Source: CAYQSU01 sp964420325 (GTDB lineage: Bacteria; Pseudomonadota; Alphaproteobacteria; Rhodospirillales; Defluviicoccaceae). From it: a stretch of DNA of 64,000 bases. Below, piece after piece: positions 33,721 to 45,575 of the stretch. Under the pieces are notes generated by a model. That model was not told where the DNA came from and did no database searches. It saw only the letters and a program-made list of their open reading frames with translations. Within the stretch, counting starts at the first letter, position 1. The number at the start of each line of letters is the position of its first letter. The stretch covers positions 17,107 to 81,106 of the forward strand of contig CAYQSU010000004.1 of NCBI GenBank assembly GCA_964420325.1, given 5' to 3'. Both the position numbers and the translations under genes were made by a program.

Positions 33721-35258
33721 CAGTGGTGCTTCGCTGCGGGCGCGATCTCGCGGATCTCGTAGCGGCGGTCCGGGGCCTGCACGAAGCCGAAGCGGATCTT
33801 CGCGTCGACGCCGAGATCCTTCATCGGCACGTCCTCGGCCACGCGGAAGTCCATCACCATCGACGGCCAGCCGAGTTCGGGGATGGGTTCGTGCTCGAGG
33901 GTAACCATGCGCGCGCCGGCGTCGACGGCGACCACGGTGCCGTCGGTCCAGGTCATCGCGGCTTCGGGCGGGGCCCCGGCGTCCCCGTGACCGTGGCCAT
34001 GACCATGACCATGGTCGCCCCGTTGATCCGCACCCGATGCGGCCATGCGCTCGAGCTGCCCCTTGAGGCTGCTCTCGGAATCGATCAGGAAGTGGGCGGC
34101 GGCGACGATCCGCTCACCCTCGCCAAGGCCGTCGCGGACGATGATCCGGTCCTTGATCCGCGGCCCCGTCTCCACCGCGAGTGGGCGGAACCGGCCCTCG
34201 TCGACGGCCTGGACGACCCGGGCCGAGTCCGCGAGGCGGATCACCGCGTCCGCCGGCACGGTGAGGACGTCCTTGATCTCGGCACCCTTCAGGGTGACGC
34301 GGGTCAGCGCCCGGGGATGCAGCGCCCCGTCCGCATTGTCGACCCGGACCCGGAGCTCGATGGTTCGCGTGTCGTCGCGCAGGCCCGGGAAAACGGTGTC
34401 GACGACGCCTTCACGCATCACCCTCGGCTCGGTGACGGTCTCGATGGTCGCGGCCAAGCCCGCACCCACCTGCAGGATGTCGCGCTCGAGCACGTCGGCG
34501 AGCACCCAGACGTGGGAAAGGTCGGACAGCGAGACGATCGTGGTGCCGGCCTCGACAAACATGCCCTCGGCGGCCTCGATGGCGGTGACGACCCCATCCT
34601 GCGGCGCGTAGACCCGGATGTGCTCGACGAAGCCGGCAGCGGGCGTGATCTCCCTGATCTGGCGCTCGCTGACGCCGAGGGATTGCAGCCGGCGGCGCGC
34701 TGCCGCGAGGCCCCGGGGGGCGTCGCCTTCGAGCTCGCGCATGTACTCCATCGCGGCGATCGAGAGATCGGGAGCGAACAGCTCGAGCAAGAGGTCCCCC
34801 TCGCGGACGGTTTCTCCCGTGCGCCGGACGAGGAGCTTCTCGATCCAGCCGCGGGCGCGCACATGGACATGGCTCGAACGGTCCTCGTCGTACGCCACGC
34901 GGCCGACGGTGCGGATCTCCGGCGTGAGCGTCTCCCGCTGCACGGTGGCGTAGCGGACGCCGATGGCATCGGCGATGTCCTGGGGAAGCGAGACGACCCC
35001 TGGCTCGTCGACCTCGTCGCCTTCGTAGACGGGGATGAGATCCATGCCCATCGGCGACTTGCCGGGACCCGAGCGGCGATAGTTGGGATCCATCGGCGCT
35101 ACCCAGTAGAGGATCCTCCGGCCCTCGGCCTTTCTCGCCTCGGACACCGTGACTTCGAGGGGATTGAGGCCCTTCAGCACATATCGTTCGAGCGCCCAGC
35201 CGGACACGCCGGCAGCGGCGATGGTTACGCTCGCGAACACAAACGTCCAGGCACGCAT
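33720..35258 (-). CDS. cusB: CusB-type adaptor with fused C-terminal CusF metallochaperone domain
   Basis: A 512-residue periplasmic adaptor. Residues 1-25 form the signal-anchor. Residues 50-78 are a heavy-metal-binding motif (YWVAPMDPNYRRSGPGKSPMGMDLIPVY). The CusB body with barrel-sandwich and alpha-hairpin follows (about 110-400). A His-Gly repeat GDHGHGHGHGHG (414-425) is the linker. Residues about 436-505 are a CusF-like barrel. The CusF ligands are all present: His456, Trp464, Met467, Met469, with the same 8-3-2 spacing as E. coli CusF His36/Trp44/Met47/Met49. GAGGAGG precedes ATG 35258. Acts with CusA. Confidence 0.93.
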   Translation of the reverse strand: MRAWTFVFASVTIAAAGVSGWALERYVLKGLNPLEVTVSEARKAEGRRILYWVAPMDPNYRRSGPGKSPMGMDLIPVYEGDEVDEPGVVSLPQDIADAIGVRYATVQRETLTPEIRTVGRVAYDEDRSSHVHVRARGWIEKLLVRRTGETVREGDLLLELFAPDLSIAAMEYMRELEGDAPRGLAAARRRLQSLGVSERQIREITPAAGFVEHIRVYAPQDGVVTAIEAAEGMFVEAGTTIVSLSDLSHVWVLADVLERDILQVGAGLAATIETVTEPRVMREGVVDTVFPGLRDDTRTIELRVRVDNADGALHPRALTRVTLKGAEIKDVLTVPADAVIRLADSARVVQAVDEGRFRPLAVETGPRIKDRIIVRDGLGEGERIVAAAHFLIDSESSLKGQLERMAASGADQRGDHGHGHGHGHGDAGAPPEAAMTWTDGTVVAVDAGARMVTLEHEPIPELGWPSMVMDFRVAEDVPMKDLGVDAKIRFGFVQAPDRRYEIREIAPAAKHH

Positions 35259-35339
35259 GGCGGCCTCCTCTTCGCATTGTCCAAAGATCAAGCGGACCGT
35301 CCCCTTCCGACAGGGCCGGACAGGACGCGAATGCTCAGG

Positions 35340-35750
35340 TCAGGCGATCGGTCTCGGAGGCGGGTGGTCGCCGAGGGCGCCGACGGAGGTTGGGAGGGGG
35401 ACGGTCGAGTCGGGCAGGGCGCAACTGCGCCCGTGAGCCTCGGCGGAGGGAAGCGCCAGGACGGCGAGACAGCAGTGGGTGAAGCAGAGATCCGCCGTCG
35501 CGTCCGGCCGGTCCGATGCATCGACGACGGCGCAGCCCGCATCCTGGCCGTGCTGGGTCGCCGAGTCGGCGGCCGGCGAAGCCCCCAGTCCCGGCATCGA
35601 GCGGGTCTCGTGCGAAGGCTGGGAATCCGCCATCGGAGCCGCGGCCGGATGAGCCATCGGCGCCGAGATCGGCGCGAGCGCGAGACACACGGCGACGAGA
35701 GGGCCAAGTCGCGACCGTGCGATGCGTAGTACGTTCATGCCGATGCGCAT
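35340..35750 (-). CDS. Small secreted Cys/His/Met-containing protein of the cus operon
   Basis: A 136-residue protein starting MRIGMNVLRIARSRLG, with a signal peptide (GPLVAVCLALAPISAPMAHPA). The mature part is rich in Met, His and Pro and has a DLCFTHCCLAVLAL segment. It lies 81 nt upstream of cusB in the same direction. Composition and position suggest a periplasmic or membrane metal-binding accessory protein, perhaps in the DUF2946 group, but I do not recognise the family with certainty. Confidence 0.58.
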   Translation of the reverse strand: MRIGMNVLRIARSRLGPLVAVCLALAPISAPMAHPAAAPMADSQPSHETRSMPGLGASPAADSATQHGQDAGCAVVDASDRPDATADLCFTHCCLAVLALPSAEAHGRSCALPDSTVPLPTSVGALGDHPPPRPIA

Positions 35751-35868
35751 GGTATCGGTGCGGCCCTCGCAAAGCCATCCCGCGGCGGGATCACAATCAG
35801 CGCGGGAATGGTGGACGGTATATATCACAGGAGGCCGTCGCCCGGCCATCACGAATGCGAGACGTGCG

Positions 35869-36642
35869 ATGAGCGTGCCGCTGGCTTTCCGCGCCTACGG
35901 AGAGGGACCTCCGGTGGTCGTCCTGCACGGCCTGTTCGGCTCGGCCCGCAACTGGCGCACCATCGCCCGCCGTCTGGCCGATCGCCGCCGCGTCTACGCC
36001 GTCGATCTGCGGAACCACGGCGCGTCGCCGTGGGCCGAGCCGATGACCTCTCCGGAGATGGTCGACGACCTCGCGGCGTTCCTCGATCGTCACCGCATCG
36101 ACCGTCCCGTGCTGATCGGCCACAGCATGGGCGGCAAGACCGCGATGCTGTTCGCCCTCCTTCACGGCCGGATGGTCGACGCCGTGGTGGTCGTCGACAT
36201 CGCGCCGGTCCGCTATTCCCATACCCATTTGCCGGCCGTCGAGGCGATGCGTCGGGTTGACCTGGCGACCGTCGCTTCGCGCGCCGAGGCCGAGCGCCGG
36301 CTCGCCCAGGCGATCCCCGACGCCGATCTCAGGTCGTTCTTGATGCAAAACCTGGTCGCGCGGGGCGGCGGCTACGCGTGGCGGGTCAACCTCGATGCCA
36401 TCGGCCGGCACATGGAGGAGCTCCTGGGCTTCCCCGCCATGGGCGACCTCCGGTTTCCCGGTCCGGCGCTGTTCGTCAGCGGTGAGCGCTCCGAGTACAT
36501 CGATTCCCGCCATCACGAGCGGGTGCTGTCGTTCTTTCCGCGAGCCGAGTTCGCGGTCATCGCCGATGCCGGCCACCGGGTGCACGCCGAGCAGCCGGAT
36601 CGCTTCGTCGACGCGGTCGGGCGCTTTCTCGCCGCCCTGTGA
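35869..36642 (+). CDS. Alpha/beta hydrolase (YbfF-like esterase)
   Basis: A 257-residue alpha/beta-fold hydrolase. HGLFGSARNWRTIARRLADR forms the oxyanion loop. The nucleophile elbow is GHSMGGKTAM. The catalytic His is in GHRVHAEQP. VYAVDLRNHGASPWAEPM is characteristic of the YbfF/ABHD11 esterases. Start ATG 35869 was chosen over the upstream frame because homology begins at PLAFRAYGEG. Divergent from the cus operon. Probably a cytosolic carboxylesterase with a broad substrate range. Confidence 0.88.
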   Translation: MSVPLAFRAYGEGPPVVVLHGLFGSARNWRTIARRLADRRRVYAVDLRNHGASPWAEPMTSPEMVDDLAAFLDRHRIDRPVLIGHSMGGKTAMLFALLHGRMVDAVVVVDIAPVRYSHTHLPAVEAMRRVDLATVASRAEAERRLAQAIPDADLRSFLMQNLVARGGGYAWRVNLDAIGRHMEELLGFPAMGDLRFPGPALFVSGERSEYIDSRHHERVLSFFPRAEFAVIADAGHRVHAEQPDRFVDAVGRFLAAL

Positions 36643-36669
36643 GGTCCGCGAGCGCTCGGTCGCTTCGCC

Positions 36670-37647
36670 TCACGGCAGGCCGACCGCCGCGCGGGCCGAC
36701 GGCGACAGGAGGACGGCGACGTAGGCCATGTAGGCGGCCACCAGGAGTCCCCCTTCCCAGCGTTCGATGCGCCAGCTGGTCATCGCGAAGATGACGGCAA
36801 GCACGGTGACCGCGAGCATCAGCCACAGGTCGAAGCCGACGATCTGCTCCGGCACGGCGAGCGGCAGCACGAGTGCCGTCGCGCCGAGAATGCCGAGAAG
36901 ATTGAAGATGTTGCTGCCGACGATGTTGCCGAAGGCGACGTCGGAGTGGCCGCGGATGCTGGCCACCGCGCTGATCACGAGTTCGGGCAGGGAGGTCCCC
37001 ACCGCAACCAGCGTCAGCCCGATCACGGCCTCCGGAATGCCGGCCAGGCGCGCGATCGTGATCGCGCTGTCGACGAGGAGCCAGGCACCGCCGACGAGAC
37101 CGGTGAGACCGGCCGCTGCGGCGATGGCCGCGAGTCCCGGCTTGCGCTCCATGCCGTCGACGATCTCGGCCTGTTCGCGATGGACGCCGGCGGCGCCGTT
37201 GGTTTCCGTGGTATCGGTGCGATAGGTCCAGAACACGTAGCCGGCGAGGAGGGCGAGGAAGCCGGCCCCGCCCCACCGTCCGATGACGCCGGTCAGGCAC
37301 ACGGCCACCGTCAGCGCCGTGAAGCCGATGAGGAACGATCCGTCCCGAACGAAGGCGGTCCTTGTCGTGCGGATCGGCCGCAGGATCGCCGCCAGGCCGA
37401 GAATCAGCAGGACGTTGGCGATGTTGCTGCCGATCACGTTGCCGACGGCGACGTCGGGCGATCCGGCCAAGGCCGCGCCGAGGCTCGCCGTCAGCTCGGG
37501 CGTCGAGGTCCCGAAGCCGACCAGCGTGACCCCGATCAGGAAGGCCGAGACGCCGAACCGCTTGGCGATGGCCACCGCGCCGCGCACCAGGAGCTCGGCG
37601 CCGACGAACAGCAGGGCGAGACCGGCGATCAGGCCGACGACGGTCAT
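36670..37647 (-). CDS. Calcium/sodium antiporter (CaCA family, YrbG-like)
   Basis: A 325-residue, ten-helix cation exchanger. Two inverted alpha repeats are seen: GVTLVGFGTSTPELTASL with VAVGNVIGSNIANVLL, and GLTLVAVGTSLPELVISA with VAFGNIVGSNIFNLLG. The GTS-PE and GN-GSN motifs form the ion site. Predicted to exchange Ca2+ (or K+) against Na+ or H+ across the inner membrane. ATG 37647 overlaps a TGA that ends a coding-like tail upstream. Confidence 0.92.
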   Translation of the reverse strand: MTVVGLIAGLALLFVGAELLVRGAVAIAKRFGVSAFLIGVTLVGFGTSTPELTASLGAALAGSPDVAVGNVIGSNIANVLLILGLAAILRPIRTTRTAFVRDGSFLIGFTALTVAVCLTGVIGRWGGAGFLALLAGYVFWTYRTDTTETNGAAGVHREQAEIVDGMERKPGLAAIAAAAGLTGLVGGAWLLVDSAITIARLAGIPEAVIGLTLVAVGTSLPELVISAVASIRGHSDVAFGNIVGSNIFNLLGILGATALVLPLAVPEQIVGFDLWLMLAVTVLAVIFAMTSWRIERWEGGLLVAAYMAYVAVLLSPSARAAVGLP

Positions 37648-37826
37648 CGCGGCGCGGGCTGGACGTTGAGGATCACCCCGGGCTCCTCGGCCGAAGCAAG
37701 GACTCGCATGTGGGCGGCAAGCGCCAGGGGCACGCCCGCGGCGGCGAACTCTGCCACGAGCCCGTCGACGATGGCAAGGCCGCGGCGCCCGCCTCGAGGC
37801 CCGGGCGCCTCCGTCGTGCCTCTCCG
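37644..37826 (-). pseudogene. Coding-like tail of a lost gene, coupled to the antiporter
   Basis: An open frame of 60 codons runs from an in-frame TGA at 37827-37829 to a TGA at 37644-37646 that overlaps the antiporter ATG (ATGA). It reads GLAIVDGLVAEFAAAGVPLA with strong GC-rich third positions and lacks an ATG except near its end. GTG 37757 would give a 37-residue peptide. It could be the 3' end of a gene truncated by deletion. The family is not recognised. The rest of the 37648-37997 gap shows no clear gene. Confidence 0.3.
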
Positions 37827-37997
37827 TCACCCCCACCGCCGCGATCGATTCCCGGGGAGGGGCGGCGCACCGACCGTGGCCCATCCGCGGGCGGGCGGGA
37901 ATCGCCAGTCGCTGCCGATCGTTAGAGACGGCTCGGCGGCGCCGTTGTCCGGTCGGGGCGCTCGCTCTACAGTCCCCGCGACTTGCGGGGGACGGCG

Positions 37998-40900
37998 ATG
38001 ATCGAACGCATCTATACCCTCAACGATGTCCGCGACGCCTTCGACGACCGTACGTTCGCGCGGGGCTTCCAGTATCAGAGGCAGGCACGCGCCACGGTCC
38101 TCGGCACGGCCGAGGACGGCCTGCGCATCTCCGGCCTGGTGCGGGGCTCGCGGCCGCAGCCCTACCACGTCGAGGTCGATGTGGCCGTCGGGCCCAAAGG
38201 CGTCGGGATCTCCGGCGTCTGCTCATGCCCGATGCGGTTCAACTGCAAGCACGCGGCCGCGCTGCTGTTGACGGTGGCGTCCTCGGGGAGCTACCGCGCG
38301 CCGACGTCGCCGACCGGTCTCGCTTCGGATCTTTCCCGCTGGCTCAACGCTCTGGACGATGCCGCCAAGCGCGCAACCGAGGACTACCCAGCCGACCTCC
38401 ACCACCGCCTGTTCTACGTGCTGTCGCTGGAGCGGCCGCCCAACGGGCCATCGCAGCTCCGCGTGCAGCCCTGCTCGGTGCGCCTCCGCAAGGACGGAAC
38501 ATTGGGCGGGCAGGTCACCCCGTACGTTCCGGGTAACGTGCTTTCGGCCAATCCGGCCAAGCATCTGCGCCCCAGCGATCACGACATCCTGCGCCGGCTG
38601 GCGCATGCCAAGACCGCTTCCTGGGGACCAAGCGGTCAGGCGTTGTCGGGTGCCGACGGGCGCGAGATCCTGGAAGCGGTGGTGAACACCGGCCGCTGCC
38701 GCTGGGCGGGCGTCGAGGGCCCGGTCCTGTCGCGGGGCGAGCCGCGGCCGGCGAGGCCCTGTTGGACGCTGGGGCCGGACGGCATGCAGCGCTTCGGCTT
38801 CGAGGCCGACAGCATCGACGCCGTGCTCCCCGTCTCCCCGCCGTGGTACGCCGATCTCGGCAGCGGCGCCTGCGGACCGCTGGAGACCGGCATGCCGGCC
38901 AGGATCGCCCAGGCGTTCATGGCCGCGCCGGCGGTACCTCCGGCTCAGGTCGAGCAGGTCCGCAAGGAGCTCGGCCGCCGCTTTCCCGAGCGCCCGGATC
39001 TTCTGGTCTCGGAACCGCCGCCGGTGGAGCGGGTCGCCACGGCTCCGCGTCCCCACCTGCGCCTGTTCGCGACGCGGCTGGAACGGCCCTTCTACTGGTA
39101 CGTCGGTGACAGGGAGGCGAATCCCCTGGTGGCGATGGCGAGGCTCTCCTTCGATTACGACGGCGTGCGCGTCGGCCCCGAGGAGCGGCGCGGCGAGCCG
39201 ACCTACGTCAGGGACGGCCGCCTGCTGAGCGTCGTTCGCGACCCGGCGGCCGAGTCGGCCGCGGCCTACAGGCTCGGCAACCTGGGATTCGGCCCGGCCA
39301 CTGCGCTCGACATCAGCTACCGCGTTCCCGAGACCAACCGGCAGGACTGGGCGTTTCCTCCCGGCGATGCGCCCGAGACACTGCTCGACCTCGGCTTTCG
39401 CCGCCTTCCCGAGCTGCGCGCCGCGGGGTGGACGGTCGAGATCGACGACGACTGGCCGTACCGGGTCTGCGAGGTGGGCGAGGAGTGGACGGCGGAAGTC
39501 CGCGACGGCACCGGCATCGACTGGTTCGAGCTCGACCTCGGCGCGATCGTCGACGGTCGCCGGGTCAACCTGTTGCCGGCCTTGCTCGAGATTCTCCGCC
39601 GGCTGCCGGCGGACACCCGCCCGGACGCCCTCGACGCCGCGCTCGGCAAGGGCAACGGCAGCGTCCACGTGTTCGTGCCGCTCGACGACGGCCGCCATCT
39701 GCCGCTGCCCCGCGAACGCCTGCGGCCGATTCTGGCGGCGCTGCTCGAGCTGTTCCGGACCGATGCCGTCGGCGGCGACGGTGCCCTTCGCCTGCCGGCG
39801 TTGCGCGCCGCCGACCTCGCCCTGTTCGAACAGGCGACGGCGAACGGGGTCGGGGTCCGCTGGCAGGGCGGCGAGCAGCTGAGGGAGCTCGGGCGCCGGC
39901 TGAAATCGTTCGACCGCATCGCCGAGGCGCCGGTGCCGGCGGGCCTCGACTGCGCGCTCCGCTCGTATCAGCGGGACGGGCTCAGCTGGCTGCAGTTCCT
40001 GCGGGAGTACGGCCTCAACGGCATCCTCGCCGACGACATGGGCCTCGGCAAGACGGTGCAGACCCTGGCCCATCTGCTCCTCGAGAAGGACAGCGGCCGG
40101 CTGGACCGGCCGAGCCTGGTGGTGGCGCCGACCAGCGTGGTCGCCAACTGGGCCGCCGAGGCCGAGCGCCTTGCGCCTTCGCTCCGCGTGCTGGTCCTGC
40201 ACGGCGCCGAGCGCAAGGCCCGGTTCGCCGCCATCGCCGGGCACGATCTGGTGCTCACCTCGTACCCGCTCCTCCTGCGCGACCACAAGGTCCTCGCCGC
40301 CGAGGAGTTCCATCTCCTCGTCTTCGACGAAGCCCAGACCATCAAGAACCCGCAGGCGTCGATGACCCGGATCGCCGTCGGCCTCTGCGCGCGCCATCGC
40401 CTGTGTCTCACCGGCACGCCGCTCGAGAATCACCTGGGCGAGCTGTGGTCCCTGATGCACGTCCTCAATCCCGGCCTCCTCGGCGACCGCACCCAGTTCA
40501 CCAGGCTGTTTCGCACGCCGATCGAGAAGCGGGGCGACACCGCCCGCCGCGACATGCTGGTCCGCCGGGTCAAGCCCTTCATCCTCCGCCGCACCAAGAA
40601 AGAGGTCGAGCGCGAGCTGCCGGCGAAGACCGAGATCGTCGAGCACGTCGAGCTCGAGGACCGCCAGCGCGACCTCTACGAGAGCATCCGGCTCGCCGTG
40701 CATGATCGGGTGCGCGAGGAGGTCGCCCGCAAGGGGCTGGCGCGCAGCCACATCGTCATCCTGGACGCGCTCCTGAAGCTGCGCCAGGTGTGCTGCGATC
40801 CGCGCCTGGTCAAGCTCAGGCGTGCGACTGGACAGACCGGTTCGGCCAAGTTCGAGCGGCTGATGGAGATGATCCCCGAGCTGCTTGCCGAGGGGCGCCG

Positions 40901-41360
40901 CATCCTCCTGTTCTCGCAGTTCGTCGGCATGCTCGACCTGATCGAGGCCGAGCTGAGGCGGCTCGAGGTGCCGTTCGTGCGCCTGACCGGCGAGACCCGC
41001 GACCGCCGGACACCGATCCGCCGGTTCCAGGAGGGCAAGGTTCCGGTGTTCCTGATCAGCCTGAAGGCCGGCGGCTTCGGCCTCAATCTCACCGCCGCCG
41101 ACACCGTCATCCACTACGATCCGTGGTGGAACCCGGCGGTCGAGGCGCAGGCCACCGACCGCGCGCACCGCATCGGCCAGCTGAAGCCGGTGTTCGTCTA
41201 CAAGCTGATCACCGTCGGCACCGTCGAGGAGAAGATCGTCGCCCTGCAGGGCCGCAAGCGCGAGCTGGCCGAGGCGGTGTTCGCCGGCACCGCGGCCGCG
41301 GCCAGCCACATCACCGAGGCCGATCTCGCCGACCTGTTCGCGCCGCTCGGCCCGGCCTGA
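37998..41360 (+). CDS. SWIM zinc-finger SNF2/Rad54-type helicase
   Basis: A 1120-residue ATPase. The N-terminus has a SWIM zinc finger, CSCPMRFNCKHAA, with Cys75, Cys77, Cys83 and His85. A long middle region without recognised domains follows (about 100-640). The SNF2 motor then has Walker A DDMGLGKT near 680, DEAQ near 777 and LTGTPLENHLGELWSL. The C-terminal helicase lobe has LFSQFVGMLDLIEAEL, LISLKAGGFGLNLTAAD and ATDRAHRIGQ. It is a double-strand DNA translocase, probably in repair or chromosome maintenance; bacterial SWIM-SNF2 proteins have no settled function. Confidence 0.9.
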   Translation: MIERIYTLNDVRDAFDDRTFARGFQYQRQARATVLGTAEDGLRISGLVRGSRPQPYHVEVDVAVGPKGVGISGVCSCPMRFNCKHAAALLLTVASSGSYRAPTSPTGLASDLSRWLNALDDAAKRATEDYPADLHHRLFYVLSLERPPNGPSQLRVQPCSVRLRKDGTLGGQVTPYVPGNVLSANPAKHLRPSDHDILRRLAHAKTASWGPSGQALSGADGREILEAVVNTGRCRWAGVEGPVLSRGEPRPARPCWTLGPDGMQRFGFEADSIDAVLPVSPPWYADLGSGACGPLETGMPARIAQAFMAAPAVPPAQVEQVRKELGRRFPERPDLLVSEPPPVERVATAPRPHLRLFATRLERPFYWYVGDREANPLVAMARLSFDYDGVRVGPEERRGEPTYVRDGRLLSVVRDPAAESAAAYRLGNLGFGPATALDISYRVPETNRQDWAFPPGDAPETLLDLGFRRLPELRAAGWTVEIDDDWPYRVCEVGEEWTAEVRDGTGIDWFELDLGAIVDGRRVNLLPALLEILRRLPADTRPDALDAALGKGNGSVHVFVPLDDGRHLPLPRERLRPILAALLELFRTDAVGGDGALRLPALRAADLALFEQATANGVGVRWQGGEQLRELGRRLKSFDRIAEAPVPAGLDCALRSYQRDGLSWLQFLREYGLNGILADDMGLGKTVQTLAHLLLEKDSGRLDRPSLVVAPTSVVANWAAEAERLAPSLRVLVLHGAERKARFAAIAGHDLVLTSYPLLLRDHKVLAAEEFHLLVFDEAQTIKNPQASMTRIAVGLCARHRLCLTGTPLENHLGELWSLMHVLNPGLLGDRTQFTRLFRTPIEKRGDTARRDMLVRRVKPFILRRTKKEVERELPAKTEIVEHVELEDRQRDLYESIRLAVHDRVREEVARKGLARSHIVILDALLKLRQVCCDPRLVKLRRATGQTGSAKFERLMEMIPELLAEGRRILLFSQFVGMLDLIEAELRRLEVPFVRLTGETRDRRTPIRRFQEGKVPVFLISLKAGGFGLNLTAADTVIHYDPWWNPAVEAQATDRAHRIGQLKPVFVYKLITVGTVEEKIVALQGRKRELAEAVFAGTAAAASHITEADLADLFAPLGPA

Positions 41361-41386
41361 CCGCGGCCCGACGGCCCGCCGGCGCC

Positions 41387-42883
<1,497 letters not shown>

Positions 42884-43020
42884 TCCTCGTCGTCTCCCCC
42901 GTGACGCCTCCTTGACGCCCGCCGCCTGGCCTGCACAATCTCGCCCTCGGCCGAGAGATAGTGCGTGCGGCACCCGGAATAAACGGAAATCCCTCGCGGC
43001 GGGGAAGGAGAACCCTTGGC

Positions 43021-44364
43021 ATGGCCGGCATGGTGAGCAGCGCGCCGTTCGCGGCGACGCCCAACGATCTCGAGAGCCATTGGATGCCGTTCACGGCGAA
43101 CCGCCAGTTCAAGGCGCATCCGCGGCTTCTGGTGTCCGCCGCCGGCGTGCATTACCGTTCCCACGACGGACGGAGCATCCTCGACGGCACCGCCGGACTC
43201 TGGTGCTGCAATGCCGGGCACTGCCACCCGAAGATCGTCGAGGCGGTGCAGACGCAGGTGGCGGTCCTCGACTACGCGCCGCCCTTCCAGATGGGCCATC
43301 CGCTCTCGTTCCGGCTCGCCTCCCGTCTCGCCCCGCTGTTTCCCAACCGGCTCGACCATGTGTTCTTCACCAACTCGGGGTCGGAATCCGCCGACACCGC
43401 GCTCAAGATCGCGCTCGCCTACCACCGGGTGCGCGGCGAGGCCTCGCGCACCCGGCTGATCGGCCGCGCGCGCGCGTACCACGGCGTCGGCTTCGGCGGC
43501 ATCTCGGTCGGCGGCATCGCCCCCAACCGCAAGATGTTCGGTCCCGGGCTTCCCGGCTGCGATCACCTCCCGCACACCCACGATCTCGCGAAGAACGCGT
43601 TTTCGCGGGGAGAGCCGGCATGGGGCGCCCATCTCGCCGACGAGCTGGAGGCGCTGGTCGCGCTGCACGACGCCTCGACCATCGCCGCCGTCATCGTCGA
43701 GCCGGTGGCCGGCTCGACCGGCGTGCTGGTGCCCCCCAAGGGCTACCTCCAGCGGCTCCGCGAGATCTGCACGCGCCACGGCATCCTCCTGATCTTCGAC
43801 GAGGTGATCACCGGCTTCGGGCGCCTCGGCGCGCCGTTCGCCGTCGACCGCTTCGGCGTCGAGCCGGACATCGTCACCCTTGCCAAGGGCCTCACCAGCG
43901 GCGTTGTGCCGATGGGCGCGGTGGTCGTCGACAAGACGATCTACGACGCCTTCATGCAGGGGCCGGAGCACGTCGTCGAGTTCTTCCACGGCTACACCTA
44001 TTCCGGCCACCCGCTGGCCTGCAGCGCCGCCCTCGCCGCCCTCGACGTCTACCGCGAGGAGGACCTGTTCCGCCGCGCGGGCGAGCTCGCGCCCGCCTGG
44101 GAGCATGGCGTCCACTCGCTCAAGGGTCTGCCCCACGTCATCGATCTCAGGAACCTGGGCCTCGTCGCCGGCATCGAGCTCGAGCCGATCCCCGGCAGCC
44201 CGACGAAGCGGGCGCTCGACGTCTTCCTCAAGTGCTACGAGCGGGGGCTGCTCATCCGGACGACCGGCGACATCATCGCGCTGTCGCCGCCGCTCGTCGT
44301 CGACCGGAGCCACATCGACGAGATCTTCGGCACGCTCGCCATGGTCCTGCGCGTGCTCGACTGA
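43021..44364 (+). CDS. Omega-aminotransferase, probably beta-alanine--pyruvate transaminase
   Basis: A 447-residue class III PLP aminotransferase. WMPFTANRQFKAHPR near the N-terminus, the FFTNSGSESADTALKIAL cofactor loop, IFDEVITGFGR with Asp260, and the Schiff-base Lys289 in TLAKGLTSGVVPMGA match omega-amino acid:pyruvate transaminases (AptA/BauA). It would turn beta-alanine and pyruvate into malonate semialdehyde and alanine. The alanine fits the downstream ald gene and the semialdehyde fits divergent mmsA. AAGGAGAA precedes ATG 43021; an in-frame ATG at 43030 is an alternative. Confidence 0.9.
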   Translation: MAGMVSSAPFAATPNDLESHWMPFTANRQFKAHPRLLVSAAGVHYRSHDGRSILDGTAGLWCCNAGHCHPKIVEAVQTQVAVLDYAPPFQMGHPLSFRLASRLAPLFPNRLDHVFFTNSGSESADTALKIALAYHRVRGEASRTRLIGRARAYHGVGFGGISVGGIAPNRKMFGPGLPGCDHLPHTHDLAKNAFSRGEPAWGAHLADELEALVALHDASTIAAVIVEPVAGSTGVLVPPKGYLQRLREICTRHGILLIFDEVITGFGRLGAPFAVDRFGVEPDIVTLAKGLTSGVVPMGAVVVDKTIYDAFMQGPEHVVEFFHGYTYSGHPLACSAALAALDVYREEDLFRRAGELAPAWEHGVHSLKGLPHVIDLRNLGLVAGIELEPIPGSPTKRALDVFLKCYERGLLIRTTGDIIALSPPLVVDRSHIDEIFGTLAMVLRVLD

Positions 44365-44423
44365 CGCGCCGTTGAAACCCATCTAGAGATGAACCGGTTC
44401 GACACCAGGCGGTGGAGGTCACC

Positions 44424-45542
<1,119 letters not shown>

Positions 45543-45575
45543 GGGCTCCGGATCCCCGCCGGCCGGCGGCTGCCC

